Origin: Coprinellus micaceus
Taxonomy: Eukaryota > Basidiomycota > Agaricomycetes > Agaricales > Psathyrellaceae
Direction of reading: 5' to 3'
Length of the DNA stretch: 64,000 bases
NCBI GenBank assembly: GCA_951394405.1
Contig: OX596334.1
Coordinates: 186,001-250,000, forward strand
The notes under the pieces: generated by a model
Database searches by the model: none
What the model saw: the letters and a program-made list of their open reading frames with translations, nothing else
What the model was told of the DNA's origin: nothing
Position numbers and translations under genes: made by a program
Shown here: piece after piece, positions 51,052 through 62,982 of the stretch
Layout: every line of letters begins with the position of its first letter
Position numbering within the stretch: the first letter of the stretch is position 1

Positions 51052-51983
51052 GGTGCTCCCACATCAGGGTTTCTATGGAGCAACGATAGTCAATGGCTTG
51101 GGCAGGTATATCACTGTAAAACATTGTATGAAATGAAATGTACCCCATAATTGCAACAGGCTTGACACATTCTTACATGGGTGGGTATACTTGCTAGGTT
51201 CCACAACCCAAAGATATTTGGTCTCTGTTGAGCACATAATGCGGACTGGCGGCCTGCGATCCACCCTCCAACCGTTCGCACGATTGCACCAACAGGTAGA
51301 CTTGATCTCAGAAATCAGAATGACGGTCTAAAGCCAAATAAGGCATCGTGGCTCCTCCAGATAACCTGTTCCCAACAATAGGAAGCATGGACACAGCTCA
51401 GAACAGGAATCTGACATTATAAGGTGGGGTACCTCCGGTGAGCTTCCCCCATGGTCCCCACACGGTTATTGATTACCATCTGTTCCCGATCTGGTGTAGA
51501 TGGCAAAGTGCAACCAGAATGACAGGGCTGACAGCCCTCGCCCCTACGCTAGGAGTGGGCAACGTCTTTCGGAGAGATGGTTATGATACTCTCGTATCGC
51601 AGTGGTGCCCATGATCACCACGGTCTCCGCAGCGGCGCCTGAGCAGAAGTCTCAGTCCGAGCATAGCTCTGCACGGTGACTACAAGGCGATCCGACGTAC
51701 CGAAAAGCCATACACGGTCAACCCGGAGTACTATGCGAGTGCATGAACAGTGCACCCTGTGGGGGAGCGTCGACCTTCGATTGGTCCGGTGATCGGAGGC
51801 AGGGAAGATTCTCGCTCATGATCAATTGTAGCGGGGCGACTTTGTTTAGGCCGATTGCGGGACTTTCGGACATTGAGCCAAGGCATATCATTCGTGACAA
51901 TTAGTGGTGAATTAGGGAAGGTCTACGGGGGTGTGTAATTACATGGTTGGGTATGCTACGGGCACGGTGCACTAGATAGTGGG
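51052..51983. other. Gene-free stretch
   Basis: Downstream of the MITE and of the DUF6698-type gene. No gene or repeat recognised. Confidence 0.3.
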
Positions 51984-53545
51984 TCACGAATTCGAGGTCG
52001 GAGTTGCATCCGAGTCGCTTTGGGAGGGGCGACCGGTAGAGCCCGGCGCGCCCTTGATCACCTTGCGTCGTTCCTTGATCTTGGCAAGAACGCTGTTCGT
52101 GGGGACAAGGCGATAGGCGTTTGAATAAGAAGGGAATATTTTCCTGCGGGACAGAAAAGAATTGGTGATTAGAGTAAAGTAGGAGGGTCTGAAGGGACCA
52201 GTCACTTACTGATTCCACCAACCCAGTAAATCTTTGACTTCTTCTTGTTCCTCGGGATCCTCGAGAATTTCTAGAACGGAGATATAGAAGGTCTCGGAGT
52301 CCATCTCCGTGTCTGTGCGAGAGAAAATCGTGGATGAGCTCAAGGCAAAGCGAACCTAGAGCTGAAAATGAGCACCACCGAATAGCAGTCGTTTGCACGG
52401 ATAAAAGTGGCTTTGAATCGAACACTAACCTGCGTCGCAACGTAGGCCACCGAAGCCCGAGTAACATGGGTCATCCCATGAATCCTTGCATTGCCACAGC
52501 GTGTGGCCTTCGGCTCCTCCCCAGCGGAGCTCGGGGAGGTGAATATGTGTTTATATGCCTGTGGGAGGGGTTAAGGAATGGTCGGATGCGACAAGAGCAG
52601 GTACGGTCAGATGCTCACCAAAACTAGAAGTTGATTGCGAAAAAGTCCCTTCCAGGGGTGCTCTGGGTCAAATTTCTCATTCTGGTAAACGAAAATGGGC
52701 CAGTTAGAACCGGCAACAACTATCTCCTTGGTCTTAAGCTGTTTCTTGACACTAAAAGTGCGTTAGTGCTGCAGTAGGGATAGTGGCAAAGCTATTTAAA
52801 TGACTCAACGTTTCGTCGTTCCAGTCCAGTTCTGCAGGGCATAACAAAAACCCGGTGCGTTCGTGGTTAAACCCACGATTTACCTTAATGTTCCTGGATA
52901 AGGGGGGGTCCAGAGGACGGCCACTGGGTGGCACCAGCCATTCGATGATCGTACCCTTCAAGCTCTTGGTGTCGTCCGCTCGTGCACTGGCCGCGCCTTT
53001 CTGGAGCTAAGGTTGGCGAGTTAGTAACGTGGCGGCCCCACGACGCTCACTGCAACGTACCATATTGGCGATTGACATCAGTTCCTCCGCGCTGCTATCC
53101 ATCAAACGCTCTTCCACATTCGGTATCATCTTCAGTAGCATCTTGAATATACGTAGTTCCCGTCGCTCTCTATTCGCGATTGTTAACCCTCGAGTTGTTT
53201 AAGAGGAGTTTGGTAGCTTACTGTTGCGTTTCGGGCGGCGCGTCCTCATCGACGCTAATACCAGCGACGAGGAGCGAATGCATGTTGATGAATGCATACA
53301 CTGTGCGGCCGAAGTGGCGGCCGTGATGAATAAGGGGATCGGTGTGCAGGTTGCTAGACGAGTCGTGAGGTTAGTGAGGGCACTATTCAACTTCAAGGCC
53401 ACAGCACCCACGGACGCTTTCTCGGACCAAGCGACAAGGCGCTAGGTCTCTTGTTGCCGACTTGAGCTTCACCTTCTACGCCATCCTTTCCTTGGTTGGA
53501 GACCGTTCCATATCTCGGGCCTGGGGGCGGGGGGTCACTCGACAT
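51984..53545 (-). CDS. DUF6698-type protein
   Basis: Predicted 379-aa protein from eight exons: 53545-53412, 53353-53222, 53169-53061, 53006-52810, 52751-52619, 52558-52430, 52355-52210, 52143-51984. Every junction is GT-AG and keeps frame, although two donors are weak. Recognisable blocks of this Agaricomycete family, recalled from memory: DPLIHHGRHFGRTVYAF, LLKMIPNVEERLM, RADDTKSLKG, NRGFNHERTGFLLCPAELDW, WPIFVYQN, PWKGLFRNQLLV, KHIFTSPSS, ARIHGMTHVTRASVAYVATQ, and LLGWWNQKIFPSY. The tail is Ser/Thr-rich. Function is unknown; members are often found in multiple copies near transposons, and here the gene lies between two MITEs. No catalytic motif can be assigned. Confidence 0.78.
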
Positions 53546-54091
53546 TGGAATGGACGGCGTGGACAGGTAGACGAGCAAGGTTGGAAACCGGAGGGCTGGG
53601 TGAGGGTTCGCGTGCTGATTGAGCGGGGGGGAGGTTTGGGGCGTAGACTTCCAGACGTAGTCGGTTTGGGAAACCCTCCCGCTCCTGGCTTTATAGCTAC
53701 TGACCAAGGTCGGATCGGGAGCGGCGAATTTCTGGGTAGCCGGTGTCTGGACAGTACCGGACGCTATCGCGTGTCGAGCCTGTGATGGTGAGTTAAAAAT
53801 CTCGGATTAAAGCCTCGACAACGGATCAAAAGGACGAACCTTCAACAAAATTCGTCTAAGCTAACTGGGAGTGTCGATCGATGTCTCGATTTCACAGAAA
53901 TGATTCACTGGACCACCAAACCCAATGCGGAACGCACGGGGAGCGGTCTATTACAGGTGGGGAGCCCGAAATTGAGTTTTTTCTTTCTTTTTTCATCCGG
54001 TCCTTTATGTCCTCCTCGTAAATGATGGGCACGATGAATTCACCAGTTCGACCTGAGGATAGAGCCTAGCCGCATTGCGAGAGGACGAGGG
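53546..54091. other. Upstream region of the DUF6698-type gene
   Basis: No gene recognised between the start at 53545 and the MITE at 54100. Confidence 0.3.
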
Positions 54092-54099
54092 TCAATAGA

Positions 54100-54407
54100 T
54101 AGTGATGGTCACGGGTAACCCGCGGGTAGCGGCGCAGCGACCCGTACCCGTACCCGTGGGAACCCTGACCCGCAACCCGGCGGGTTTCCCGCGTCGAACG
54201 AGCCCAAGAACACCCAAAACGGATCAGAAATGGTGGAGATATGAGTGAATTGAATAAATCACTCATAACCCGCCGAGTTTTCGTCCGTTTTGGACGTTCT
54301 TGAGCTCGTTTTCAACGCCACGGGTATGCGGATGTCTACCCGTACCCGTACCCGCGCATACCCGTCCCGCAAACCCGGCGGGTTTCCAATACCCTTGACC
54401 ATCACTA
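54100..54407. mobile_element. MITE with 8-bp target duplication, 308 bp
   Basis: Terminal inverted repeats TAGTGATGGTCA (54100-54111) and TGACCATCACTA (54396-54407), flanked by a perfect 8-bp duplication TCAATAGA (54092-54099 and 54408-54415). This is the signature of a hAT-type element. Subterminal DNA is made of ACCCGT and CCCGGCGGGTTT units arranged as a larger inverted repeat, so the element can fold back over most of its length. No coding frame. Confidence 0.87.
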
Positions 54408-54415
54408 TCAATAGA

Positions 54416-55437
54416 GGATGCTGGGGCGTACGCCACAGGGGACACATACCGCAGGGAGCAGCGACAGCCTCGGCTGGGGCCACGACGATGGGACATGTAT
54501 TCCGCACGGTCTGTGGAAGTCTCGGGGTACTTACGAAGTTGATTGGAGACTAATCCAGAGTTGCCTGGCGCAGGTTCCCTTCGTTTAGGGGCGAAGAGGC
54601 CATGATGTAAATCGGGCTCATTCAACACTCGAATTTGTGCGCGGAAGAAGCCGACTTAGGTGTCGACGGCATAAGACGACAACAGGGGTGTAGATCATGC
54701 GTAAGAAGGTCAAATTCACGGACCCCGGCGGTGCGTGTGGTGAAAGAGGGGGAACTGGAGCTGTCCAGTATCTGATGAGACGGTATGCTCCAGAGATAGA
54801 GATAGACTCTGGACCAACAGCTGAGACAGCAAGCATCGGAATTGAAGCAACATCTGATACCAGAGGAGGGCAATCGGAGTGGTTAGAGAGCATGAAAACA
54901 CAATGACGGGCCCGGGGAGGAGAACATCGCCCAGGATAGCAAAGCGTACCTGAAGAGATGGATGCCGACCTGAAATACAGGGAATGAGGGCCAGTTGAGA
55001 CGGTGTGAAATTAGAAACACAGAAGTAGAGCCCAACACGTGAAGGCGGTCTTTGGAACCTTACTCTACAAGTGAGGCGAGAGAACGAGCGAGACCATGAC
55101 GAAGTAAGTGAATGGATGCATGAGACTCGGAGGGGCAGCGTTCGGGTCATCGTGGTGGTGGTTGGGTGTAAAGCCGGAGCAATGACATCACCACAGCGCC
55201 GCCCGGCATGAATTCCAAATTGATAATGGGTGGCATAATTCATATGTGCACTGGTAAAAAAGGCGGGTACTTGATACAATATGGAAAAGACGATAATAGC
55301 GATGTAGAGGAGTGCAGAAGGAACCCGAGGGTGATGTTAGTGAGAGTAAATTGACATAGTACCACGGCAATAGTTAGTAGGTCCAGCCCTGGGAGTCCCC
55401 AAAGTCGAACCGCCCGACGCCGACGCCCCCCACAAGC
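54416..55437. other. Gene-free stretch
   Basis: Downstream of the 12-exon gene. Frames here are short and unrelated to recognisable families. Confidence 0.3.
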
Positions 55438-58400
55438 CTACAATCTTGAGCTGGAAGCCACAGGCTGGTGCGGCTGGTGTTGGCGTGACAAGACTGGAAG
55501 AGTGTGTGTTGAGACAAGCTGATGCCAATATATTGATATCGGAGGCACTCACCTGATTTGACCATTCGCACAACGTCGTCCTCCAATGTGGAGGCGTGGC
55601 ATCGGCCTGATAGAGGAGTGAGATTGGCTGAAGCTCTATTGAGTCCCGCAGAACGTACCTGCGGCAGAACCATGACGTTGAGAGTAAGATTGACCGGGGA
55701 CGTGGAGGTGATCGGTCAACGTGGGATTGAATGTCTGGGGAAGATCCTCGATGAAAGCGGGGTGATTAGCCTCGTCCTTTGAACCAGACATCAAGCCAGC
55801 CATCCCCAAAGAGCGGTGACGAAAGAGAGAGTGCTCCTGTGGCTCTTCCATGACCCAAGAACTCATGCTGTGGCGTGCTGTAACAGCCTTCGACTGCATC
55901 ACCATTCTAGCCTCAATATCTTCTAGGACCCCCTTCGCGGTGACGTTGAGTGTTCCGCGGTTGTACATGTGCTCGAAGGTTCCGCACATCTGGAAGAGTT
56001 GTTAGTGAAGGCTAGCGTATATCGAGTCTAAGCGAACAGTAGAAATAGTAGCGGACGTACGATGACCTGGGGGTTTAGGCCCGAGAACCACATAAGATCG
56101 AGAGGGCCACCGATGTCGTCCTCCCCGAGCTTGACTTGATTATCGTAGAGATACTTCAGCACGCTGTCCCCAGTACGTGGGTCCTTGAAATCTTTGTCGA
56201 GTAGACCGTACTGATACCGGAGGACCTTGAAAAATGAAGTGGAGTTGAAGTTGACGATCGCGGCCTTTTGATCACCGAAGGCTGTTCTGAGCATCTTGTC
56301 CGCCCCATTCCTCCTGGCCGTTGGGATGGCCGCAGGGGCGTCGGTGTCCTCTCCAGGGAGAGCCCCCATAGGGTCAGGGACGGCCTCCGCGTGCGTCGAT
56401 GAGCTGGGAGCCGTTGGGGGAACAGGAGGGGGTACAGTGCTTGCCGAAGTGCCAGCGCGTTCACCGTGATCTATCCGAATAGACAGTCAGATTCCAACAA
56501 GCAGGGTAGGTTTCTGTCAAGCTAAACACGGTGCTCACCATTGTTGGTAACATTGCTGATAGGATGGGGAACACCACTGGCGGGGTCTGACGCGACAGAG
56601 GGAAAAGGAGCGGATATGAGAAGAGCAGCCCTGGTACGTATCGTTAAAGGCACTCACCGCCGTGTGCTGCGTTACCGCCGGTCGTGGGCGTCGTCGAGTT
56701 GTCGTCTAGAAACCGGTATTAGTTGGGGTGTTGCCGCCTGTCGAAAGAAGAAGGGACTCACCGTTGGCAACGGTGCCACTCTCGATCGCCAAGGTAGTGG
56801 TAGCCATGAGAGGCTTTACCTGATCCTTCTTTTTGGTCGATGCTTTGCCGGTCGATGCTTTGCCGGTCGGTGCTTTGCTGTTCGATGCTTTGACCAAGGC
56901 CTTCCAGGTCTTCTCGTGCCTACCGTCTGAGAAGACGCAAGCAATGCGAAATCCCAGACCTAGGCCAGCATAGAGGACCTCGGGGAAGAACTTTGAACGG
57001 AGCCAATGAAAAATCAGCAATGAACCAAAAAGAAGCCAGTCCAATGTAATCCAACTCACATGGTGGCCGGGGAGGGGTGGATAAATCGTGTAGATAGCGA
57101 GGTCAGAGAGCCTGAGGGTTTTTTTCGGCGAGTGTAAGATGTAGAGGTGGGTGTGGTACATGGACGTCGCCATCCATCCTAAAACGATCCTGAGGGTTTG
57201 CTGCCCCACCCCATCCTCGTCATCCAGATCTCGGATGCCGAATATATCGTCATCCTTGACGAGGCGAATGAAGTACTTGATCATCTTGAAGACAAAGTCT
57301 TCGACCTTCTCATATACCTAAGGACAACCCGAGTCGAGGATATGAGCACTGCCATATGCCCTGCGACGATGACATGAGAGCGCTTACCTTCTGTGTCACG
57401 GCCGGCTTGACCTTGTGAGAGAATATGTTGTTGACGATATTGGTGACGAGTTGCACTAAGATGAAACGGGTGAGCGGTGAGAGAGGGAAGGGGTTGACGA
57501 CAACATGAGCGACTTACCTCGTTCTTCCTCAGTCTTTTTCTCGAGACCCTCCTGACACTCCGCCTCAACCTTCTCTCTAAGCTTCTTCACTTCCCAGCTA
57601 ACGTGAGGCGATGGTTGCAACGCAGCGATCTCCGTCGCCATTTCAGCGCTACGGCGCGTGATGCCCACGCCGACACCTATTTGGACGCCGATACACGGGA
57701 CGGCAGCATCGACGAGACTGGCGATAAGATGATCGGAAGGCTCGATGTGGGAGCCGAGGAGGTGCCCTTCCTCGGAGTTGTCCTGAGTTTGCGAGTTGTC
57801 CCGAGTTTGTGAGTCGTTCCGAGTTTGTGAGCTGCCTTGAGGTTGAGGTTGTGGGTTGTGGTGGGGTTGAGTGTCTTCTCCGAGGTGATTGGTCTTCCTC
57901 CGTTGAGGTGGGGGCTCGGATAAGTCTGAATGGTTGTCGCCCGTATGGGAGGAGGGATGCTCGTAGGTAGGTGGACGCACATAGGTCGGTGGACGCTCGT
58001 GGAATAGTGTATGTTCGTGTGTTGTAGGGGGATAGTTTGAAGCCGTTCCCGAAGACGTTGAAGCGAGAGGAGGTCCATATTGCTCTGGGTTTTGAGTACT
58101 GAGAGACCCCCGCCCGAGCGTACTCCAGTCCATCATCATAGCCTCGTTGACATGGTTCGGTACCTGCACGTAACCATTAGTTCACCCGTAGAATCGTAGA
58201 CGTGAATGGGACGAACCCCTTGGTGCCATGATCCTGCTCCTGACAGGGGGGGCATCGAATGCCCGCCTGTGGGCCCTCCGAGATGTTGAGAATCTGTAGG
58301 ACCGTGGCTTCCACCTAGCGCATGCCCCAGGCTGTATCCTGTGGCTTGGGGGTTCGAGTATCCGTCGCCGTACGCTTGTTGGCCCAAAGGATGACCGAAG

Positions 58401-59150
58401 ATATTTGAGGTCCCCACTCTGGGGTCGCTTCCCTGCGCCGGGTGAGAGTGTGTGTTATGAAGAGCGTTCTCGAGACTTGATGGGATCGTTGCAAATGGAG
58501 GGCCGCCACCGTGCTCCAACGTTTGGTGGGAGGGGTGGGAGGGGTGGGAGGGGTGGTGCTGGTGAGACGACGAGCCCGTGGCTGGTCCGTAGTGCTGGGG
58601 TGCGATGGGCATCGTTCGATGAAGTTGGGGGTGTAGATGGGGTAGATTAGAAGGCGGCTGGGTTGCCGGGTGCGGGTGGTATGGTGGGGCCCCGTACGGT
58701 GAGCGATCATGAGCCGAGGGCGGTCGAGTAGTTGAAGGGTCTGGCCGATAATGGTTGCCGTATGACGATGTGCTGAAGGGGTTCTGCCCAGTGACGCCTC
58801 CCCCCGTTGAACTTGGGTCCTGGTGCGCCTGCGCAAACATACTACTTGCGAAGTGACTTCGGGGTTGCTCCACGGTAGGATCGACGAACGCGACGGTTTG
58901 GGGAGCATCAGCCGACTGGCGCTGGTATCCGGTTCCGCTGAATGCCAGCATCGACGACGAGGGGTTCCCAGCGAATGGTGCTGCATAGACCCAGTGACCT
59001 AGCAGCCTTGTGTCGGGGGCATCCTAGAGAACCAAGCGATATTGATACTGATTAACGGCGACGTGCGAGTGAGGTATCGTATAACACTCATACCATTCCT
59101 CCCTGAGGGGGGTGGTTGCGGGAGAAGCCAGAATCGGAGCGTGGGTCCAT
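55438..59150 (-). CDS. Large protein of unknown function with disordered N-terminal half
   Basis: Predicted 999-aa protein, 12 exons: 59150-59094, 59023-58164, 58098-57518, 57455-57388, 57317-57060, 56990-56762, 56705-56658, 56586-56539, 56470-56061, 55989-55659, 55606-55553, 55493-55438. All junctions are GT-AG and the phases fit, which supports one gene. Residues 20 to about 450 are rich in Pro, His, Ser, Gln and Thr, with HPSHPSHPSH and SQTRNDSQTRDNSQTQD repeats. A structured, charged region follows (VKKLREKVEAECQEGLEKKTEEE, VYEKVEDFVFKMIKYFIRLVKDDD), then LRIVLGWMATSMYHTHLYIL, a Lys-rich KAPTGKASTGKAST linker and a C-terminal domain (NFNSTSFFKVLRYQYGLLDKDF, MCGTFEHMYNRGTLNVTAKG). No family recognised. 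The last two small exons are less sure. Confidence 0.68.
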
Positions 59151-59816
59151 CACGATGAGATATTGAAGCTTAGAGAGGGGAAAAGAGAGGGAAGGGGGCC
59201 CTAGGGGCCGATGAGAACAGGGTGTAGGTGACCTTGAAGCTTGGAGTATGGGTCGTAGGGCAGGCGTTATATAGAGAAATTGAGAGGCCAGTAGGCACAC
59301 CGTAGAGCGTCGACCCGTGCCAGGAGAGCAGATGAGCGCCGTGGGATTGGCTCACCTCTACTCGTTCAGGAGAGCATGGATGAGGTAGGCCAGCCCATGC
59401 CGCAAGGAAAGCGTCAGGGTGCAACCTGTCTCGGGAGAAGGTGGCGTTCGCTTCCAGCGACGAATACATTCCTGCAAGACGTTTGGTAAATGCCACAAGA
59501 CGGAAATGAAACCAGTGTATTACGAATTCAGGTCGGAGCGATCCCAGGGGTCCTCCAACGCGTATAAGAGCCAACAAGAGGGTCGGAGCCCAAGCGCAAC
59601 GCAGAGATGCCTCTGGGGCGACAACTGCCTGAGGAATCCGATTGAAGAGAGGATCTCTGCTTGGAGTGAGCTGGGCTATAACCAGGCCAGAACAAAGCAA
59701 GCATTGTCGACGTATGTCCAGCTAGAAAGGTACGGAGTACGGCTGATATCCTCGCTGTACTCCTCCAGGGAAGACCATCGCGGGGTTGGCCAGTGGCAAT
59801 GCAGGAGGTATTGGGC
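59151..59816. other. Upstream region of the 12-exon gene
   Basis: No gene seen. An AGCGCC at about 59336 lies 185 bp upstream of the start. Several long frames occur here but none has splice structure or resemblance to a family. Confidence 0.3.
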
Positions 59817-60050
59817 GAAACCTTATAATCCAGATCGTTCTGAACGATTCTTTGTTGGTGATCAGTGTGGATAGCCGTATAGCGCCCACGGCCCAGGGCA
59901 AAACCTTATACTTCAGATCGTTCTGAACGATTCTTGATTGGTGATCGGTGTGGACAGTCATATAGCGCCCACGGTGCAGGGGCTATGGGGCAAAACCTTA
60001 TAATTCAGATCGTTCTGGACGATTCTTGACTGGTGATTGTGGTGGAGAGC
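59817..60050. repeat. Triple tandem repeat with palindromic core
   Basis: Three copies of an 83-92 bp unit starting AAACCTTATA and holding the palindrome ATCGTTCTGAACGAT at 59834-59848 and 59917-59931, and a one-base variant (ATCGTTCTGGACGAT) at 60009-60023. The first two units end in TATAGCGCCCACGG (59878 and 59962). The regular palindrome is operator-like. It lies about 670 bp upstream of the minus-strand start at 59150 and 800 bp upstream of the plus-strand start at 60844. Confidence 0.7.
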
Positions 60051-60843
60051 CCAGAATAACATACCACGCTATCGCCGATACCATTTCACAGCCCATACAG
60101 CCCCAATCATCGACAGGCCGCTTTCTAGCTGCTGTGGGGCGGCCACAGTGTCCTGGCCCATCCTGTCGGCTCTACAAGGCGTGAAGAGGCAAAATTCTAG
60201 AAGAGCCTTTGTCCGCGGTTGCTGGGCTAATAGGAAGCGTATTCTGCATCGGGGGGTCGATGGGAGTAATGAGAGGTCAAAGGATCACATACCAGTCTCA
60301 AAATGTCATATGAATTCGACACATGCATGAAGCTCCCCAGAAATCTTCATCCGGTCTGGAATCCATAGGGCGGTAATATCGGCGTCCGACGCCAAAGGTT
60401 GCGCCAGTATAGATCTCTGTGAGAGAAGAGGTTCCTTTTCGATGGGAACCTTCATATGGATGGGGACCAAGTACACGCGGCATTGAAGCAAGGAGTAGTA
60501 TATGCGAGGCAGCTGAAACAACAACAGCGCTACACCAGGCTGGTACAGCCAAGGTGGCAGTGCGGCTCCCTGTAATATTCTCACGTTACCCCTCCTCCGG
60601 CTCCTTGGCATCGAACCAGCAGTTTTTCAAGCTTCATCGCATGGAGAGTCAGGAATACGTACATACAGTTATAGCCTGACAAAGATTTGAGGACCATCTC
60701 CGGAGCACCATTTGGCTTTATGCTCCATCCCTTCGTCGACGTTCCCTATTTGTAACTTTCTTCTCCAACACCCCCATAAAATCACAAACACATCACCCGG
60801 GCCACCCCGACCCAGCCACCCCAGCTCTTCGTTCTCCAACCCA
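60051..60843. other. Gene-free stretch
   Basis: Upstream of the small gene at 60844. No gene recognised. Confidence 0.3.
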
Positions 60844-61582
60844 ATGCCCCCCGAATATCATCGTACCAAACGAAGCGTTCGTTCAACGTCGGTCGCCATG
60901 GTATCCCCTAGCGCTCTAAGCGGTGGCTCCTGCTCGCCATGCCACCCCACCAGCAGTAACGCACCGTTGGTCAACGCCCCCGCGGCCGAACCTCTCTCCA
61001 GTGCAAGTATCCCTAGCTCTGCTTCTACGGTGTCCAGTGTAACTCACATGTGCGGTACTGTAGGCTGCAGGGTCCCAGCAGAAATCAGAGTCAAGGGACT
61101 CGTCTTTGGTGGAACCACAGGATTCTTTCCTCGTCTCCCTGAACAATAACGTGGACGCAACTAGCCTCGTTGAGTACGAGATCGGGTTACTGGTCTCTCA
61201 AGCCCTGAACAAGGTCGGAGATCTCGTCTCTCTCAATACGACGAGGATCCAGATCAGCACGATAGCACCAAAGCCATCCCGCGCTGCCAACCCACTCGAG
61301 ACACCTGCCATGAACCAAACCCCCTCTCAAACCGCCCACAACCCCCAATCTACAAGATCGAGTCGACTCTCGCCACCCCTTCACATGAACCAGGGAAGAG
61401 ACCGAAACAGACCCAGACGGCCCCTCACGCACGACCAAATCCAAGCGCTGGGAAGTTTGTTTAGCCGCGACCCGTCTGCATTCCAATCGGTCGTCTTGCA
61501 GATGTGGTATTCAAACGATAGCGATAGACGGCCAAACCTCTCCGCAGTGGTGGCTCGTCACCTCCCCTCACTTGTTTACTAG
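60844..61582 (+). CDS. Small protein of unknown function
   Basis: Predicted 224-aa protein from exons 60844-61006 and 61071-61582, joined by a 64-nt intron (donor GTATCC). The first exon is Ser/Pro-rich. The second has a possible helical segment (NNVDATSLVEYEIGLLVSQALNKVGDLVSL), a long Thr/Ser/Pro-rich linker and a C-terminal helix-like part (HDQIQALGSLFSRDPSAFQSVVLQMW). No family recognised, and an alternative donor at 61037 would give a 34-nt intron, so the junction is tentative. Confidence 0.5.
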
Positions 61583-61869
61583 ACTCCTCCTGGTCTTATG
61601 GTCCCTCACGTTATATTATTCTGTCAAATATATATGTTGTACTTCAGCGAATTTCTTACCCTTATGACACGATGTATTCTTTCTTATGTGCACAATTACA
61701 CCCATCCTCCCCCGCACTTGTAAAGGAATCGCACAGCGGTCGTATATCTGGTTGAGTAAAGTACCTAGCAACAAATTCAAGTCCAAGAAGAGGTGATTAG
61801 GAGGTAAGGAATGGGCCAAAACGGGGAATGGTACCACTGGCAAGGTAAGGCAGATTGAAGGTTTATAGG

Positions 61870-62982
61870 TTATGCATGGATGCAGCGATGGCGGGTAGGC
61901 ATGGAGGCCAGGCAGAAACGATTGCAGTCGTCACAGCTAACGAGAAGGCTGTCAAAATCGGCAGGAGAAATTCCGGAGTGCCTGTCCATCCCCAGCATAG
62001 CCGTCACCAAATCGAATCCTTCCTCCTGAGTTTGAAGCAGAGGCCCGTCGCAGCGATGATAGCCACGCCTTTCTGAGAAGAGCAAATTCCCACAAGGGCG
62101 GCACTGGCGAAAGATGCGCCTAAGCTCTGACCTTGTCACGCCGCTACTAAATGCATACCCTAAACGCGAGAGTAGGTCGAACGTCGTAAAGGTCGGCCGT
62201 TCGGGGTCGAACTTGAGGAAGTCGCAGGTCGCATCAAAGGTACTTCCGAGTGGGGAAACTGGGGGAGAAAGCCGACATTCAAGTTAGCCGCCGATCACAG
62301 TACATCGAGAGACCCCCATCGAGGAAGAGCGAAACTTACAAGACGGCTGGGCTTCTGGGAGCTGATCGTCGTCGAATCCCTCTTGCGGGTGGTCGTCTTG
62401 TATCTGGCCCGGGTAGTAGATGGAAAAAACCCCTGCTTGAGAGGAACCTTGTGAACCCGATACACGCCATGTGTGCAATTCTCAGGCTTACCTGTTGGTC
62501 CCTCCCAATCCACAACCACCCCATCAGCTACTGGAGGACGCAGAGAGACGTTAGCAACCTGTCTATAGGGGAAATAATAATGTACACCCACTTTCCGCCC
62601 AGGTCCCCTCTGGCTCGTTCGAGACATCAGCCTCAGGGATGACCCCCAACTGAAAAGGTTCCAGTACGGACGGTCCACCTACTGGGGAGCTGTCTCTCCC
62701 CCAAAAGTTGTACCCCCCGCTCTGTCGTTGAGCGTGAGGGGGAGAGAATTCCCAAAGAGGCCGTGGCGCTGGAGACGCCCGTCGTAGGGGACGGGCGCCT
62801 CGGAAGTATGGAGTCGACGACGGGATGATAGCCCTCCCCCTAGTCCGCGGCACAGTCGCCGGCGTGGAGAATAGAACGGCTTGATCTCCTCCTCCCATGA
62901 GGGAAGGAGCTAGAAATGTCGTCCAATCTCCATCGGAAGAGAAGAGATCTGTGGTGGTGGAAGGATCGGGCTCGATATTCAT
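61870..62982 (-). CDS. Small putative zinc-binding protein of unknown function
   Basis: Predicted 303-aa protein from exons 62982-62592, 62530-62492, 62432-62340 and 62258-61870; all junctions are phase 1 and GT-AG. The N-terminal 140 residues are low complexity. The C-terminal part (TFDATCDFLKFDPERPTFTTFDLLSRLGYAF and onward) looks folded and includes CRPCGNLLFSERRGYHRC, a Cys-x2-Cys ... His-x2-Cys pattern that may bind zinc, then CDDCNRFC near the end. It is convergent with the gene at 60844-61582. I do not recognise the family. Confidence 0.62.

Noticed and set aside
51901..52467. 188-codon minus-strand frame
   Set aside because: It crosses introns of the DUF6698-type gene in a different frame; the spliced model fits the family instead.
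54618..54906. Overlapping short frames on both strands downstream of the 12-exon gene
   Set aside because: No conserved motif or splice continuity with that gene.
59170..59700. 176-codon minus-strand frame upstream of the 12-exon gene
   Set aside because: No ATG with good context, no splice signals and no family resemblance; kept as intergenic.
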